NCBI GenBank assembly: GCA_934234275.1
Contig: CAKQHU010000025.1
Span: forward strand, 1-12,128
Length of the DNA: 12,128 bases
Direction: 5' to 3'
From: an uncultured Phascolarctobacterium sp.
GTDB taxonomy: Bacteria; Bacillota; Negativicutes; Acidaminococcales; Acidaminococcaceae
The translations under genes were made by a program, and so were the position numbers. The notes beneath the pieces were generated by a model. It made no database searches and was not told the origin of the DNA. It was given only the letters and a program-made list of their open reading frames with translations. Each line of letters opens with the position of its first letter. Position 1 is the first letter of the stretch. Positions 6,933-12,128 of the stretch are shown piece by piece.

Positions 6933-8270
6933 ATGGATAGCCTGAAAAAACATTGGACATATGCAGACAGCGCTTTTCTTGCTTCCGGTGCAATCTATCT
7001 GCTTTTCTTATATCTCAGGCTGCATTATGCCGGGCTGTACATGGGGCACTTCGGCGAGCTTAAGTGGGATTGGCTGATTTTGGGTTACTATATGGCGGAA
7101 GCGGCGCTGATTGGCAGCTTTGCGGATTGGTTTGCCGTGACTGCTGTGTTTAAGGTGCCCTGGATATGCCGTCTGCTGCCGTTTATGGCCAAGCATACGG
7201 CGATTTTGCCGCGTAGCAGAGAAGGCTTTGTGCGTGGCTGCGGTCAAATGGTACAGCAGGAGTTTTTGACGAAAAAGGCCTTGCTGCTGCAAAAAAAGCA
7301 GCTGGTAATTCTGGATAAATTTATAGTTTATCTGGAAAAGCAGGAGAACAAGGCGCGTTTGCAGGGGTTGCTGACTAATTTTGCCGAAGGAGTTTTGCAT
7401 AAGCTGGATACGTTAGCTTTAAGCAGGCAGCTTGAGGGTAAAATAAAAACAGCCTTGGCTGACGTAGAAGCTAACGAACAGCTTGATAAGTTATTTAAAG
7501 CCTTGGCTGCACAGCGTAGGGATGAGCAATGCTACGAATGGCTGCTGCAGCAGTTGGTTGCGCTGGCGGAATCTTCTGCCATCAGAGAGCGTGTTCGCCG
7601 AGAGCTGCAAAAGCAGGTTGAAAAGCGTGGCAGCGAAGGTTTGTGGAGCAGTATTAAGCTGTGGGCTGCCAAAAAGCTGGATGTTGTTAATGTTGAAGAT
7701 GCAACAGATGCTATTTGCCGTGCCTTGGTGGGAACTGCTCACCGTTTGCAGGATGATGAGCAGTGGCGCTCCTGGCTGTATGCACAGCTGCAGCGTGTTG
7801 CAGGCAGTGTTTACGGTACAGAGGCGTGGCGTGAACTGGTGCAGTCACTGCAGAATCGTGCTTTGCATGATATTTCTCTGCAGTCTGCCTTGAAGCAGCT
7901 TTTGGATAATATGATTAAGGCTCTGTGCCGTCCGCTGGCGCAGGAAGGCGGTGCGGCAGCGCAGCCGACGATTTTGCTGCAGGCTGTGCAAGAGGCATTG
8001 GAAACTATTGAAACGGATTTACGTTCCGACGCACAGTTTAAGGCTAAGGCAGAGGCGTATCTGCAGCATATACTTGGCTTAGGCCTGTTGCAGGCTCAGA
8101 CAATGCTGGGCGATATTGTGGAGCGAATTTTGCAGGCAATGGCCGATGAACGTTTGACAGAGATGGTACGCAGTAAGGTTGATACCGATATGCAGCGTAT
8201 TCGTCTTAATGGTACGGTTATGGGTGCCTTCTTGGGAGCAATTTTCTATCTGCTGAAATGTGCATGGTAG
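6933..8270 (+). CDS. DUF445 (YjiN-like) membrane protein, second copy
   Basis: This 445-residue protein is a paralogue of its upstream neighbour. Two hydrophobic segments (about 14-34 and 48-62) lead into ADWFAVTAVFKVP (64-76). A long helical, charged and Gln-rich region follows. The C terminus QRIRLNGTVMGAFLGAIF carries the same IR-x2-GT-x2-G-x3-GA pattern as copy one. The start is set at ATG 6933, with GGTGGGG just upstream. The frame could be extended 11 codons back into the previous gene (to 6900), but the extension is Arg/Trp-rich and has no clear ribosome binding site. Function is unknown beyond a membrane-anchored DUF445 role. The one-base gap between the genes indicates translational coupling. 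A stem-loop terminator lies about 90 bases downstream. Confidence 0.87.
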   Translation: MDSLKKHWTYADSAFLASGAIYLLFLYLRLHYAGLYMGHFGELKWDWLILGYYMAEAALIGSFADWFAVTAVFKVPWICRLLPFMAKHTAILPRSREGFVRGCGQMVQQEFLTKKALLLQKKQLVILDKFIVYLEKQENKARLQGLLTNFAEGVLHKLDTLALSRQLEGKIKTALADVEANEQLDKLFKALAAQRRDEQCYEWLLQQLVALAESSAIRERVRRELQKQVEKRGSEGLWSSIKLWAAKKLDVVNVEDATDAICRALVGTAHRLQDDEQWRSWLYAQLQRVAGSVYGTEAWRELVQSLQNRALHDISLQSALKQLLDNMIKALCRPLAQEGGAAAQPTILLQAVQEALETIETDLRSDAQFKAKAEAYLQHILGLGLLQAQTMLGDIVERILQAMADERLTEMVRSKVDTDMQRIRLNGTVMGAFLGAIFYLLKCAW

Positions 8271-8276
8271 GGAAGG

Positions 8277-8342
8277 TCATCGATAAAGCACCGTATACTT
8301 TGTCACGAATACCTTGTCGTAGCCGTAGTACGCCGATGGCAT
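8277..8342 (-). CDS. possible 21-residue micro-ORF (unverified)
   Basis: On the minus strand an ATG at 8342 opens 21 codons and then TGA. A GAGG Shine-Dalgarno (complement of 8348-8351) is five bases upstream. The predicted peptide begins MPSAYYGYDKVF and is rich in Tyr, Val and Lys, with no membrane segment. It lies antisense to the tail of the DUF445 transcript. The DUF445 terminator hairpin immediately precedes it on the minus strand, and no promoter or terminator of its own is clear. It may be a real tiny gene, part of an interspersed repeat, or chance. I do not recognise a family. Confidence 0.25.
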   Translation of the reverse strand: MPSAYYGYDKVFVTKYTVLYR

Positions 8343-8358
8343 TCGTTCCTCAAAACTT

Positions 8359-8405
8359 AAAAGTCTGATGATAAGCACTAAATGCATTATCATCAGACTT
8401 TTTTT
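8359..8405 (+). terminator. intrinsic terminator of the DUF445 operon
   Basis: A perfect stem of at least 14 base pairs has arms AAGTCTGATGATAA (8361-8374) and TTATCATCAGACTT (8387-8400), extendable by A-T pairs at its base. It is followed by a T-run to 8405. Inside the loop, GCA and TGC can pair further. The leading A residues give it a weaker T-run on the minus strand, so it may act in both directions. Confidence 0.9.
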
Positions 8406-8419
8406 ATGTGAACACAAAC

Positions 8420-8449
8420 AAAAAAGCTCCAAGCCGAAGGCTTGAAGCT
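8420..8449 (-). terminator. intrinsic terminator of the tRNA-Gly gene
   Basis: Read on the minus strand, an 11-base-pair stem (8439-8449 with 8425-8435, one G-T pair) is closed by a C-UUCG-G tetraloop. It is followed by a T-run complementary to 8420-8425. It lies 12 bases beyond the encoded CCA of the tRNA. Confidence 0.88.
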
Positions 8450-8461
8450 GATAAGCATAAA

Positions 8462-8536
8462 TGGAGCGGGTAACGAGAATCGAACTCGCGACACTCAGCT
8501 TGGGAAGCTGATGTTCTACCGCTGAACTATACCCGC
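8462..8536 (-). tRNA. tRNA-Gly (anticodon CCC), CCA encoded
   Basis: This 75-base cloverleaf lies on the minus strand. The acceptor arms GCGGGTA and TACCCGC pair perfectly. The D-arm contains TAGTTCAGCGGTAGAAC. The anticodon stem TCAGC/GCTGA encloses the loop TTCCCAA, giving anticodon CCC, which reads GGG glycine codons. The T-arm GCGAG-TTCGATT-CTCGT has one G-T pair. The discriminator base is T and the 3' CCA is genomically encoded (8462-8464). It is a single-gene unit with its own promoter and terminator. Confidence 0.97.
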
Positions 8537-8557
8537 AGATAAAAATACCATAACGCT

Positions 8558-8586
8558 ATTATATACTATAACAGGTAAAGTTGCAA
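8558..8586 (-). promoter_or_regulatory. tRNA-Gly promoter
   Basis: On the minus strand a TTGCAA -35 box (8581-8586) and a perfect TATAAT -10 box (8558-8563) are separated by exactly 17 bases. Transcription would begin about 15 bases before the mature tRNA 5' end. It is one of the best promoter matches in the window, as expected for a stable RNA. Confidence 0.85.
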
Positions 8587-8662
8587 GTATGAGGCAGTGC
8601 AGATAGCTAAAAGACGAGCAATTGTAGTTGTCAGAAAAACTTTAAAATTTTTTCGAGAATAC

Positions 8663-8692
8663 TGTATACAAAATACAAAAACGTGCTATAAT
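8663..8692 (+). promoter_or_regulatory. extended -10 promoter of the small-peptide unit
   Basis: TATAAT (8687-8692) is preceded by TGC, an extended -10. The -35 region is poor (TGTATA at 8663-8668 with 18-base spacing). It gives a leader of about 80 bases in front of the 22-codon ORF. It points away from the tRNA promoter, so the two units are divergently transcribed. Confidence 0.65.
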
Positions 8693-8705
8693 AGATAGCA
8701 GATGA

Positions 8706-8737
8706 GGGCAAAACCCCACAGGCTGTAAAAATACAGC
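8706..8737 (+). other. structured 5' leader of the small-peptide mRNA
   Basis: Two small stems are visible: GGG (8706-8708) with CCC (8714-8716) around CAAAA, and GCTGTA (8722-8727) with TACAGC (8732-8737) around AAAA. An A-rich, unstructured stretch then leads to the ribosome binding site. The arrangement could be regulatory or simply stabilise the mRNA. It does not match a riboswitch class I can confirm. Confidence 0.35.
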
Positions 8738-8781
8738 GTCAAATAAAAATAAAAAGTGCGAATGCATGGAGGTGAGTTACT

Positions 8782-8850
8782 ATGTTTAGTGCCGCTGGTG
8801 TTAGCTTAGTTTTCTTAGGCGTCCTGACTGTTATGTGCATTTTTGAATAA
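8782..8850 (+). CDS. 22-residue hydrophobic small protein
   Basis: This short ORF has 22 codons plus TAA. It is preceded by the near-ideal Shine-Dalgarno GGAGGTGA (8768-8775) six bases from the ATG. The peptide starts MFSAAGVSLVFLG and ends MCIFE. Residues about 4-21 form one uncharged hydrophobic stretch long enough to span or enter a membrane, and the only charged side chain is the final Glu. It is framed by an extended -10 promoter and a strong terminator with no other gene on that transcript, so it looks like a dedicated gene rather than a leader peptide. The beginning is loosely reminiscent of single-helix small subunits of membrane complexes such as KdpF or the N terminus of OadG, but I cannot assign it. 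No homologue is recognised from memory. Confidence 0.6.
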   Translation: MFSAAGVSLVFLGVLTVMCIFE

Positions 8851-8862
8851 TTGTAATGAGGG

Positions 8863-8905
8863 AACGCCTCTGACCACGCTTTGAGCTGTGGGCAGAGGCG
8901 TTTTT
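8863..8905 (+). terminator. intrinsic terminator of the small-peptide unit
   Basis: A ten-base-pair outer stem has arms AACGCCTCTG (8863-8872) and CAGAGGCGTT (8893-8902). An inner stem CCACGCT/AGC-T-GTGG sits around TTG, and the hairpin ends in TTTTT. It begins 12 bases after the small ORF stop. The tcdA gene converges from the other side and ends at 8930. Confidence 0.9.
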
Positions 8906-8929
8906 ATTTTGCCTGTAATTCTGTTGTTG

Positions 8930-9685
8930 TTAAGCCAATCCCTTGCGGTGGCTGTCATCCCAGCCTGCCAGATCCTTAATAACCTCGGAGGCAATAATCA
9001 GTCCTGCTACCGAAGGTGTGAAGGCATTGCTGCCGGGCAGCGCACGGCGTTTAGGCGCTTCGGCGTGACATTCGCTTTCTATTTCCTCATTTATAGGTAA
9101 AAGCGGCAGCTCCTGTGAATAAACTACCTTGAGCTTTTTAATGTTGTTTTTCTTCATAGCCTGGCGCATAACACGTGCTAAGGGGTCAACTTTGGTTTTA
9201 TAGATATCTGCTACCTCAAACATGGCAGGATTAACCTTGTTGCCTGCTCCCATGCTGCTGATAACCGGCACGCCTGCTGCCTTGGCTGCAAGTACGATTG
9301 CAATTTTTGCTGCCACGGTATCTACGGCATCGACAACGTAATCATATTGTGAGAAATCAAATTCGTGCTGATTTTCCGGTAAAAAGAAGCATTGGCGGCA
9401 ATTTACTTTGGCATCGGGATTGATGCTGGCAATACGTTTGGCCATGACCTCCACCTTAGGCTGGCCGACAGTATCAAGGGTAGCGATAATCTGACGATTG
9501 AGATTGGTGAGAGCAACGGTATCGTTATCAATGAGGTCAAAGCTGCCGACACCGCTGCGGGCGAGTGCTTCAACTGTATAACCGCCTACGCCGCCAATAC
9601 CGAAAACAGCGACATGGGCGTTCTGCAGACGCGTAATTGCTTCGCTGCCGAAGAGCAGCTCTGTACGTGAAAATTGGTTAAGCAT
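8930..9685 (-). CDS. tcdA: tRNA threonylcarbamoyladenosine dehydratase TcdA (CsdL)
   Basis: This 251-residue cytosolic E1/ThiF-superfamily enzyme cyclises t6A at position 37 of ANN-reading tRNAs to ct6A in an ATP-dependent dehydration. The nucleotide-binding GIGGVG motif is at residues 29-34. The acidic loop LIDNDTV (51-57) is followed by the N-x-N-R-Q element (61-65) that contacts ATP. VVDAVDT is at 117-123, and the TcdA-typical tail GSNAFTPSVAG (218-228) distinguishes it from ThiF/MoeB. No zinc CxxC pairs of the ThiF/MoeB type are present. Length is near E. coli TcdA (268). The start ATG at 9685 has AAGGAG (complement of 9692-9697) at good spacing. It lies 44 bases behind the membrane-fusion lipoprotein gene without a terminator between, so the two are probably co-transcribed. 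Confidence 0.92.
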   Translation of the reverse strand: MLNQFSRTELLFGSEAITRLQNAHVAVFGIGGVGGYTVEALARSGVGSFDLIDNDTVALTNLNRQIIATLDTVGQPKVEVMAKRIASINPDAKVNCRQCFFLPENQHEFDFSQYDYVVDAVDTVAAKIAIVLAAKAAGVPVISSMGAGNKVNPAMFEVADIYKTKVDPLARVMRQAMKKNNIKKLKVVYSQELPLLPINEEIESECHAEAPKRRALPGSNAFTPSVAGLIIASEVIKDLAGWDDSHRKGLA

Positions 9686-9729
9686 ATGAATCTCCTTGAG
9701 TGGTATTTCTTGTTTTGGATATCGGAACC

Positions 9730-10632
9730 TTAAGCTGCTAAGCTGATTTCAGCTTTAGCGCCGTCCTTAAGATCCTCGGGCTTCTGGTCCGAAGTAACTG
9801 TGATTTTGGTGCCGTCAATGCTGCTTATCTTACCGCTGAAGGGTGCTGGGTTTTCTTTGGCTTTGATGTTTACCGGCATGCCTGCCTTAAGCTCCTTGGC
9901 CTGAGCTGCGCTGACATTAAGCGTTATACTGCAGCTGTCGACAGCCTTGATGTGCAGGATTACCTGATCCTTTTGTACGGTAGCGTTGTTGGCAGCCTGC
10001 AAATCGGTAATGATGCCGGTGCAGGGACTGTTGCCTTCATTTTTTTCTTGCTGTGCTATTGCAGCGGCTTGCTGTGCCTTGAGCTGTACAATGAGCTTTT
10101 GCTGTGCCTCGATTTCTGCCGGAGAAGCTGGCTTGAAGCTGACGCTTACACTGCTTGCTGCCTGCAGCTGCGCGATAGCGCGCTGCAGCTCGTCCTGGGC
10201 AGCCTGTGCCTGATTGCGTGAAACTGCACCTTGCGCCAGCAGGCTGTTCATTTTAGTGGCCTTTTGCTGTGCCGCCGCTACGTTAGCCTGCGCCAGAGAA
10301 GTGTTAGCAACCGGTGCTGCCGTTGGCGTGCCCTGCTGCATACGCTTTAAATCAGCTTCGGCCTTGGCAACCTGGGTTGCCAGGTCCTTAACCTGCTTAT
10401 CCAGCTTTGCGTCACCGATAGCAAAAAGCGGCTGGCCCTTGCTGATGCGCTCGTCCTTTTCACTGATAAGACCTATGAGCTTGCCTGCTGTCGGAGCCTT
10501 GACCGCATAAGTGGGGATGCTGATTGTACCGCTGCCAAGACTGTTATCAGCCTTTTGCAGACTGCAACCGCTCAGGCTGAAGGCTGTGAGGCAGACGGCT
10601 GCCATACAACATAATATTTTTAATATCTTCAT
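9730..10632 (-). CDS. membrane-fusion (HlyD/AcrA-like) lipoprotein
   Basis: This 300-residue secreted lipoprotein has a signal peptide with a perfect lipobox LSGC (Cys23). It shows periplasmic-adaptor layout. A first half of a biotinyl/lipoyl-like domain is at about 40-75 (AVKAPTAGKLIGLISEKDER, then SKGQPLFAIGD). A long Ala/Gln/Glu-rich alpha-helical hairpin follows at about 76-200. The second lipoyl half (CTGIITDLQAANNATVQKDQ) spans about 204-223, and a C-terminal beta-barrel runs to the end. Such proteins bridge inner-membrane pumps to an outer channel or assist ABC exporters. No pump or ABC exporter gene is next to it here. It is followed only by tcdA, so its partner is unknown. GAGGAAT (complement of 10639-10644) supports the ATG at 10632. 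Confidence 0.82.
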   Translation of the reverse strand: MKILKILCCMAAVCLTAFSLSGCSLQKADNSLGSGTISIPTYAVKAPTAGKLIGLISEKDERISKGQPLFAIGDAKLDKQVKDLATQVAKAEADLKRMQQGTPTAAPVANTSLAQANVAAAQQKATKMNSLLAQGAVSRNQAQAAQDELQRAIAQLQAASSVSVSFKPASPAEIEAQQKLIVQLKAQQAAAIAQQEKNEGNSPCTGIITDLQAANNATVQKDQVILHIKAVDSCSITLNVSAAQAKELKAGMPVNIKAKENPAPFSGKISSIDGTKITVTSDQKPEDLKDGAKAEISLAA

Positions 10633-10679
10633 AGTAGATTCCTCGTTTCCTTGAAGTTAAAAGCCTATTGTACTTGTAT

Positions 10680-10708
10680 ATTATAGCGTAAGTTTGTGGC
10701 ATTTGCAT
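10680..10708 (-). promoter_or_regulatory. candidate promoter of the membrane-fusion protein/tcdA unit
   Basis: A perfect TATAAT lies on the minus strand (10680-10685). At 17-base spacing the -35 hexamer is ATGCAA (10703-10708), a weak match. ATGCAAA occurs twice in tandem just upstream, 12 bases apart (about 10702-10720), and could be an activator or repressor site overlapping the -35. Confidence 0.5.
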
Positions 10709-10735
10709 GACATTTTGCATAATTAGCCAGCTAAA

Positions 10736-10783
10736 AATTAAAAAGCTGCTGCCTCCGGTGTAAATGCCGAAAGCAGCAGCTTT
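10736..10783 (-). terminator. intrinsic terminator of the kor operon
   Basis: An 11-base-pair stem has arms AAAGCTGCTGC and GCAGCAGCTTT (10742-10752 with 10773-10783) and an inner CGG/CCG pairing. Read on the minus strand it is followed by TTTTTAATTTTTAG. It begins about 20 bases after the korC stop codon. The plus-strand side has only three Ts. Confidence 0.85.
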
Positions 10784-10802
10784 AATTGTTATAGGTCAGA
10801 TT

Positions 10803-11333
10803 TTATTTTTCAATCAGTGCCATACCTGCTTCGAGAGCCTTGGTATTAGCTTCTTCGGTTCCTTTCGGAACACGGTTCAGTACAGCCTTGAGAATTGCCT
10901 CTTTGGAAACGCATTTGGTGAGTGCAACAACTGCGCCCAGAGCAACGATGTTCGCAAACAGAGTCTTGCCGCAAACAGTGTTGGCAGTGTGGGTAATAGG
11001 CAGGTCAACGCGTTTACCGTACTTGCCGGGAACCTCGTTTACAAAAAGAGTATCGGTGATAACGGTGGTATGCTCGTCGCAGTCGGCAATGAATTTGTTG
11101 GCAGCCTCCTGGCTCATTACCAGCAGAGTATCCGGGCAGATAACACGGCTGAAGTAAATAGGCTCATCGCTGATGATAGCCTCGGCCTTGGAGGAGCCGC
11201 CGCGGGCTTCCGGGCCGTAGGATTGGGATTGTACAGCCAGCTTGTCGTCTAAGAGGGCAGCTTCGGCTAAAATAATACCAGCAGTGATCAGACCCTGACC
11301 ACCGGTACCGGAGAAACGAAAGCTATGTCTCAT
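10803..11333 (-). CDS. korC: 2-oxoglutarate:ferredoxin oxidoreductase, gamma subunit
   Basis: This 176-residue protein of the pyruvate/ketoisovalerate oxidoreductase gamma domain (POR) family has the usual length. The N-terminal motif GTGGQG (9-14) and the SYGPEARGGSSKAE block (38-51) are diagnostic of KorC/OorC-type gamma subunits. In the complex it contacts the alpha and beta subunits and contributes to the coenzyme A-binding region. The enzyme converts 2-oxoglutarate and CoA to succinyl-CoA and CO2 with reduced ferredoxin, or the reverse. The start ATG at 11333 has AGGAGGG (complement of 11343-11349) inside the korB end, with only two bases between korB stop and korC start. A terminator follows. 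A close relative acting on branched 2-oxoacids (Vor) cannot be fully excluded. Confidence 0.9.
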   Translation of the reverse strand: MRHSFRFSGTGGQGLITAGIILAEAALLDDKLAVQSQSYGPEARGGSSKAEAIISDEPIYFSRVICPDTLLVMSQEAANKFIADCDEHTTVITDTLFVNEVPGKYGKRVDLPITHTANTVCGKTLFANIVALGAVVALTKCVSKEAILKAVLNRVPKGTEEANTKALEAGMALIEK

Positions 11334-11335
11334 AA

Positions 11336-12128
11336 TTATTTACCCTCCTGTGCACGTTGAATAATTTGGTCATATGCCTTGGTGTATTCCATAACGTCGT
11401 TGTTTTCATAGAGAACGCCGATGGGGAATTTTCCGGCAGCGATTGCTTCTGCCTTTTTCTCTTCATCCATGCGGTCCCAAACAGCCTTCATAACGCCATG
11501 GTCACGCTGCCAAGCCATCATCTGAGCAGGTCCGCCCATCTTGTTCTGACGGCCGAAGGAAATCGGGCAGGCGCTTACTGCTTCGATGATAGAGAAGCCT
11601 TTGTGAGCAATACCTTTAGCGATAACATCAACCAGTACGGGAACATGGTAGGTAGTTGCGCGTGCTACGAAGGTTGCGCCGGCAGCCTTTGCCAAATCGA
11701 GCAGATTGAAGCTCGGTTCAACAGTGTAGTACGGAGCGGTGGTTGCTTTGGAATGAATCGGGGTCATCGGAGAATACTGACCGCCGGTCATGCCGTAAAT
11801 GCTGTTGTTGAAAACAACCAGAGTTAAATCGATATTGCGGCGAGCTGCATGAATCAGATGGTTACCGCCGATAGCGGTGCAGTCACCGTCACCGCTGCAA
11901 ACGATAACATTCAGTGCAGGGTTAGCCATTTTTACACCGGTAGCAATCGGCAGAGCACGGCCGTGCAGAGTGTTGGCTGTGTTGAAGTCCAGATAACCGG
12001 AGGAACGGCTGGAGCAGCCGATACCGCTGATTACTGCAACGTCGTCTTTTGCCAGACCTTGCTTATCAATTGCTTTTACAATGGCGCCGGTGATAACGCC
12101 GTTGCCGCAGCCGGGGCACCAGATGTGA
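11336..12128 (-). CDS. korB: 2-oxoglutarate:ferredoxin oxidoreductase, beta subunit (5' partial)
   Basis: The frame is open to the right edge and 263 codons plus stop are visible, missing only a short N-terminal piece. An internal Met at 11929 is not the start. The first visible residues are HIWCPGCGNG, the CxxC of the [4Fe-4S] cluster site. It is followed by GIGCSSRSSGY, LHGRALPIATGVKMANP, and the thiamine diphosphate motif GDGD (visible residues 76-79) with FNN 25-30 residues later, then GMTGGQYSP. A further Cys in VSACPISFG could be the fourth cluster ligand. These features match KorB/OorB of two-oxoacid:ferredoxin oxidoreductases. The beta subunit carries the TPP and iron-sulfur active centre. 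korA and probably the ferredoxin-like korD are expected just right of the window, giving the usual korDABC order. Confidence 0.93.
   Translation of the reverse strand, partial: HIWCPGCGNGVITGAIVKAIDKQGLAKDDVAVISGIGCSSRSSGYLDFNTANTLHGRALPIATGVKMANPALNVIVCSGDGDCTAIGGNHLIHAARRNIDLTLVVFNNSIYGMTGGQYSPMTPIHSKATTAPYYTVEPSFNLLDLAKAAGATFVARATTYHVPVLVDVIAKGIAHKGFSIIEAVSACPISFGRQNKMGGPAQMMAWQRDHGVMKAVWDRMDEEKKAEAIAAGKFPIGVLYENNDVMEYTKAYDQIIQRAQEGK

Noticed and set aside
8700..8760. Resemblance of AGGGCAAAACC in the small-peptide leader to the core of the c-di-GMP-I (GEMM) riboswitch
   Set aside because: Only this short string matches. The GAAA tetraloop helix, its receptor and the second stem are absent, and the spacing is too short for a GEMM fold.
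10764..11252. Plus-strand 162-codon ORF opposite korC
   Set aside because: It is a shadow of the well-supported korC reading frame and begins inside the terminator hairpin.
11336..11929. korB starting at the internal Met at 11929
   Set aside because: The same frame runs open to the window edge and encodes the WCPGCG cluster motif and the GIGCSSRSSGY block, so the true start is outside the window.

Overview
This is a compact 12.1 kb bacterial chromosomal segment. Nearly all of it is coding, with clear Shine-Dalgarno sites, sigma-70-like promoters and intrinsic terminators. A 2-oxoacid:ferredoxin oxidoreductase of the Kor type points to an anaerobe. The gene set and codon use fit a Firmicute, probably of the Negativicutes (Acidaminococcaceae/Phascolarctobacterium-like). 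That placement is inference from general appearance, not a search result. I see no prophage, CRISPR array or complete insertion sequence.

Left part, plus strand (1-2075): the end of a sugar-metabolism operon. It holds an LsrF-like class I aldolase/thiolase cut by the window edge, a small VOC (glyoxalase-fold) protein and a SorC/LsrR-type regulator. All three abut stop-to-start and end at a terminator. Next (2149-4985) comes a complete ABC importer of the TrpX/COG2984-COG4120-COG1101 type: lipoprotein binding protein, permease and ATPase. It has its own promoter, and a hairpin with a T-run lies between the binding protein and the permease, probably setting the expression ratio.

Middle, plus strand (5130-8405): a 97-residue HTH (Cro/CI) regulator with a TTG start and a strong terminator, then two tandem, diverged DUF445 (YjiN-like) membrane proteins with their own promoter and terminator. 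Between that terminator and the second DUF445 gene is an unexplained stretch that carries a 21-codon minus-strand ORF with a good ribosome binding site.

Right of this (8420-8586, minus strand) is a solo tRNA-Gly(CCC) gene with a near-ideal promoter and its own terminator. On the plus strand (8687-8905) is a self-contained transcription unit that appears to encode only a 22-residue hydrophobic peptide, with extended -10 promoter, structured leader, very strong Shine-Dalgarno and terminator. This is the most noteworthy unannotated element in the window.

Right part, minus strand (8930-12128): the end of a korBC operon (2-oxoglutarate:ferredoxin oxidoreductase beta, 5'-partial, and gamma subunits) with its terminator. 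It is followed by a lipoprotein membrane-fusion (HlyD/AcrA-like) gene that is probably co-transcribed with tcdA, the cyclic-t6A tRNA-modification enzyme.
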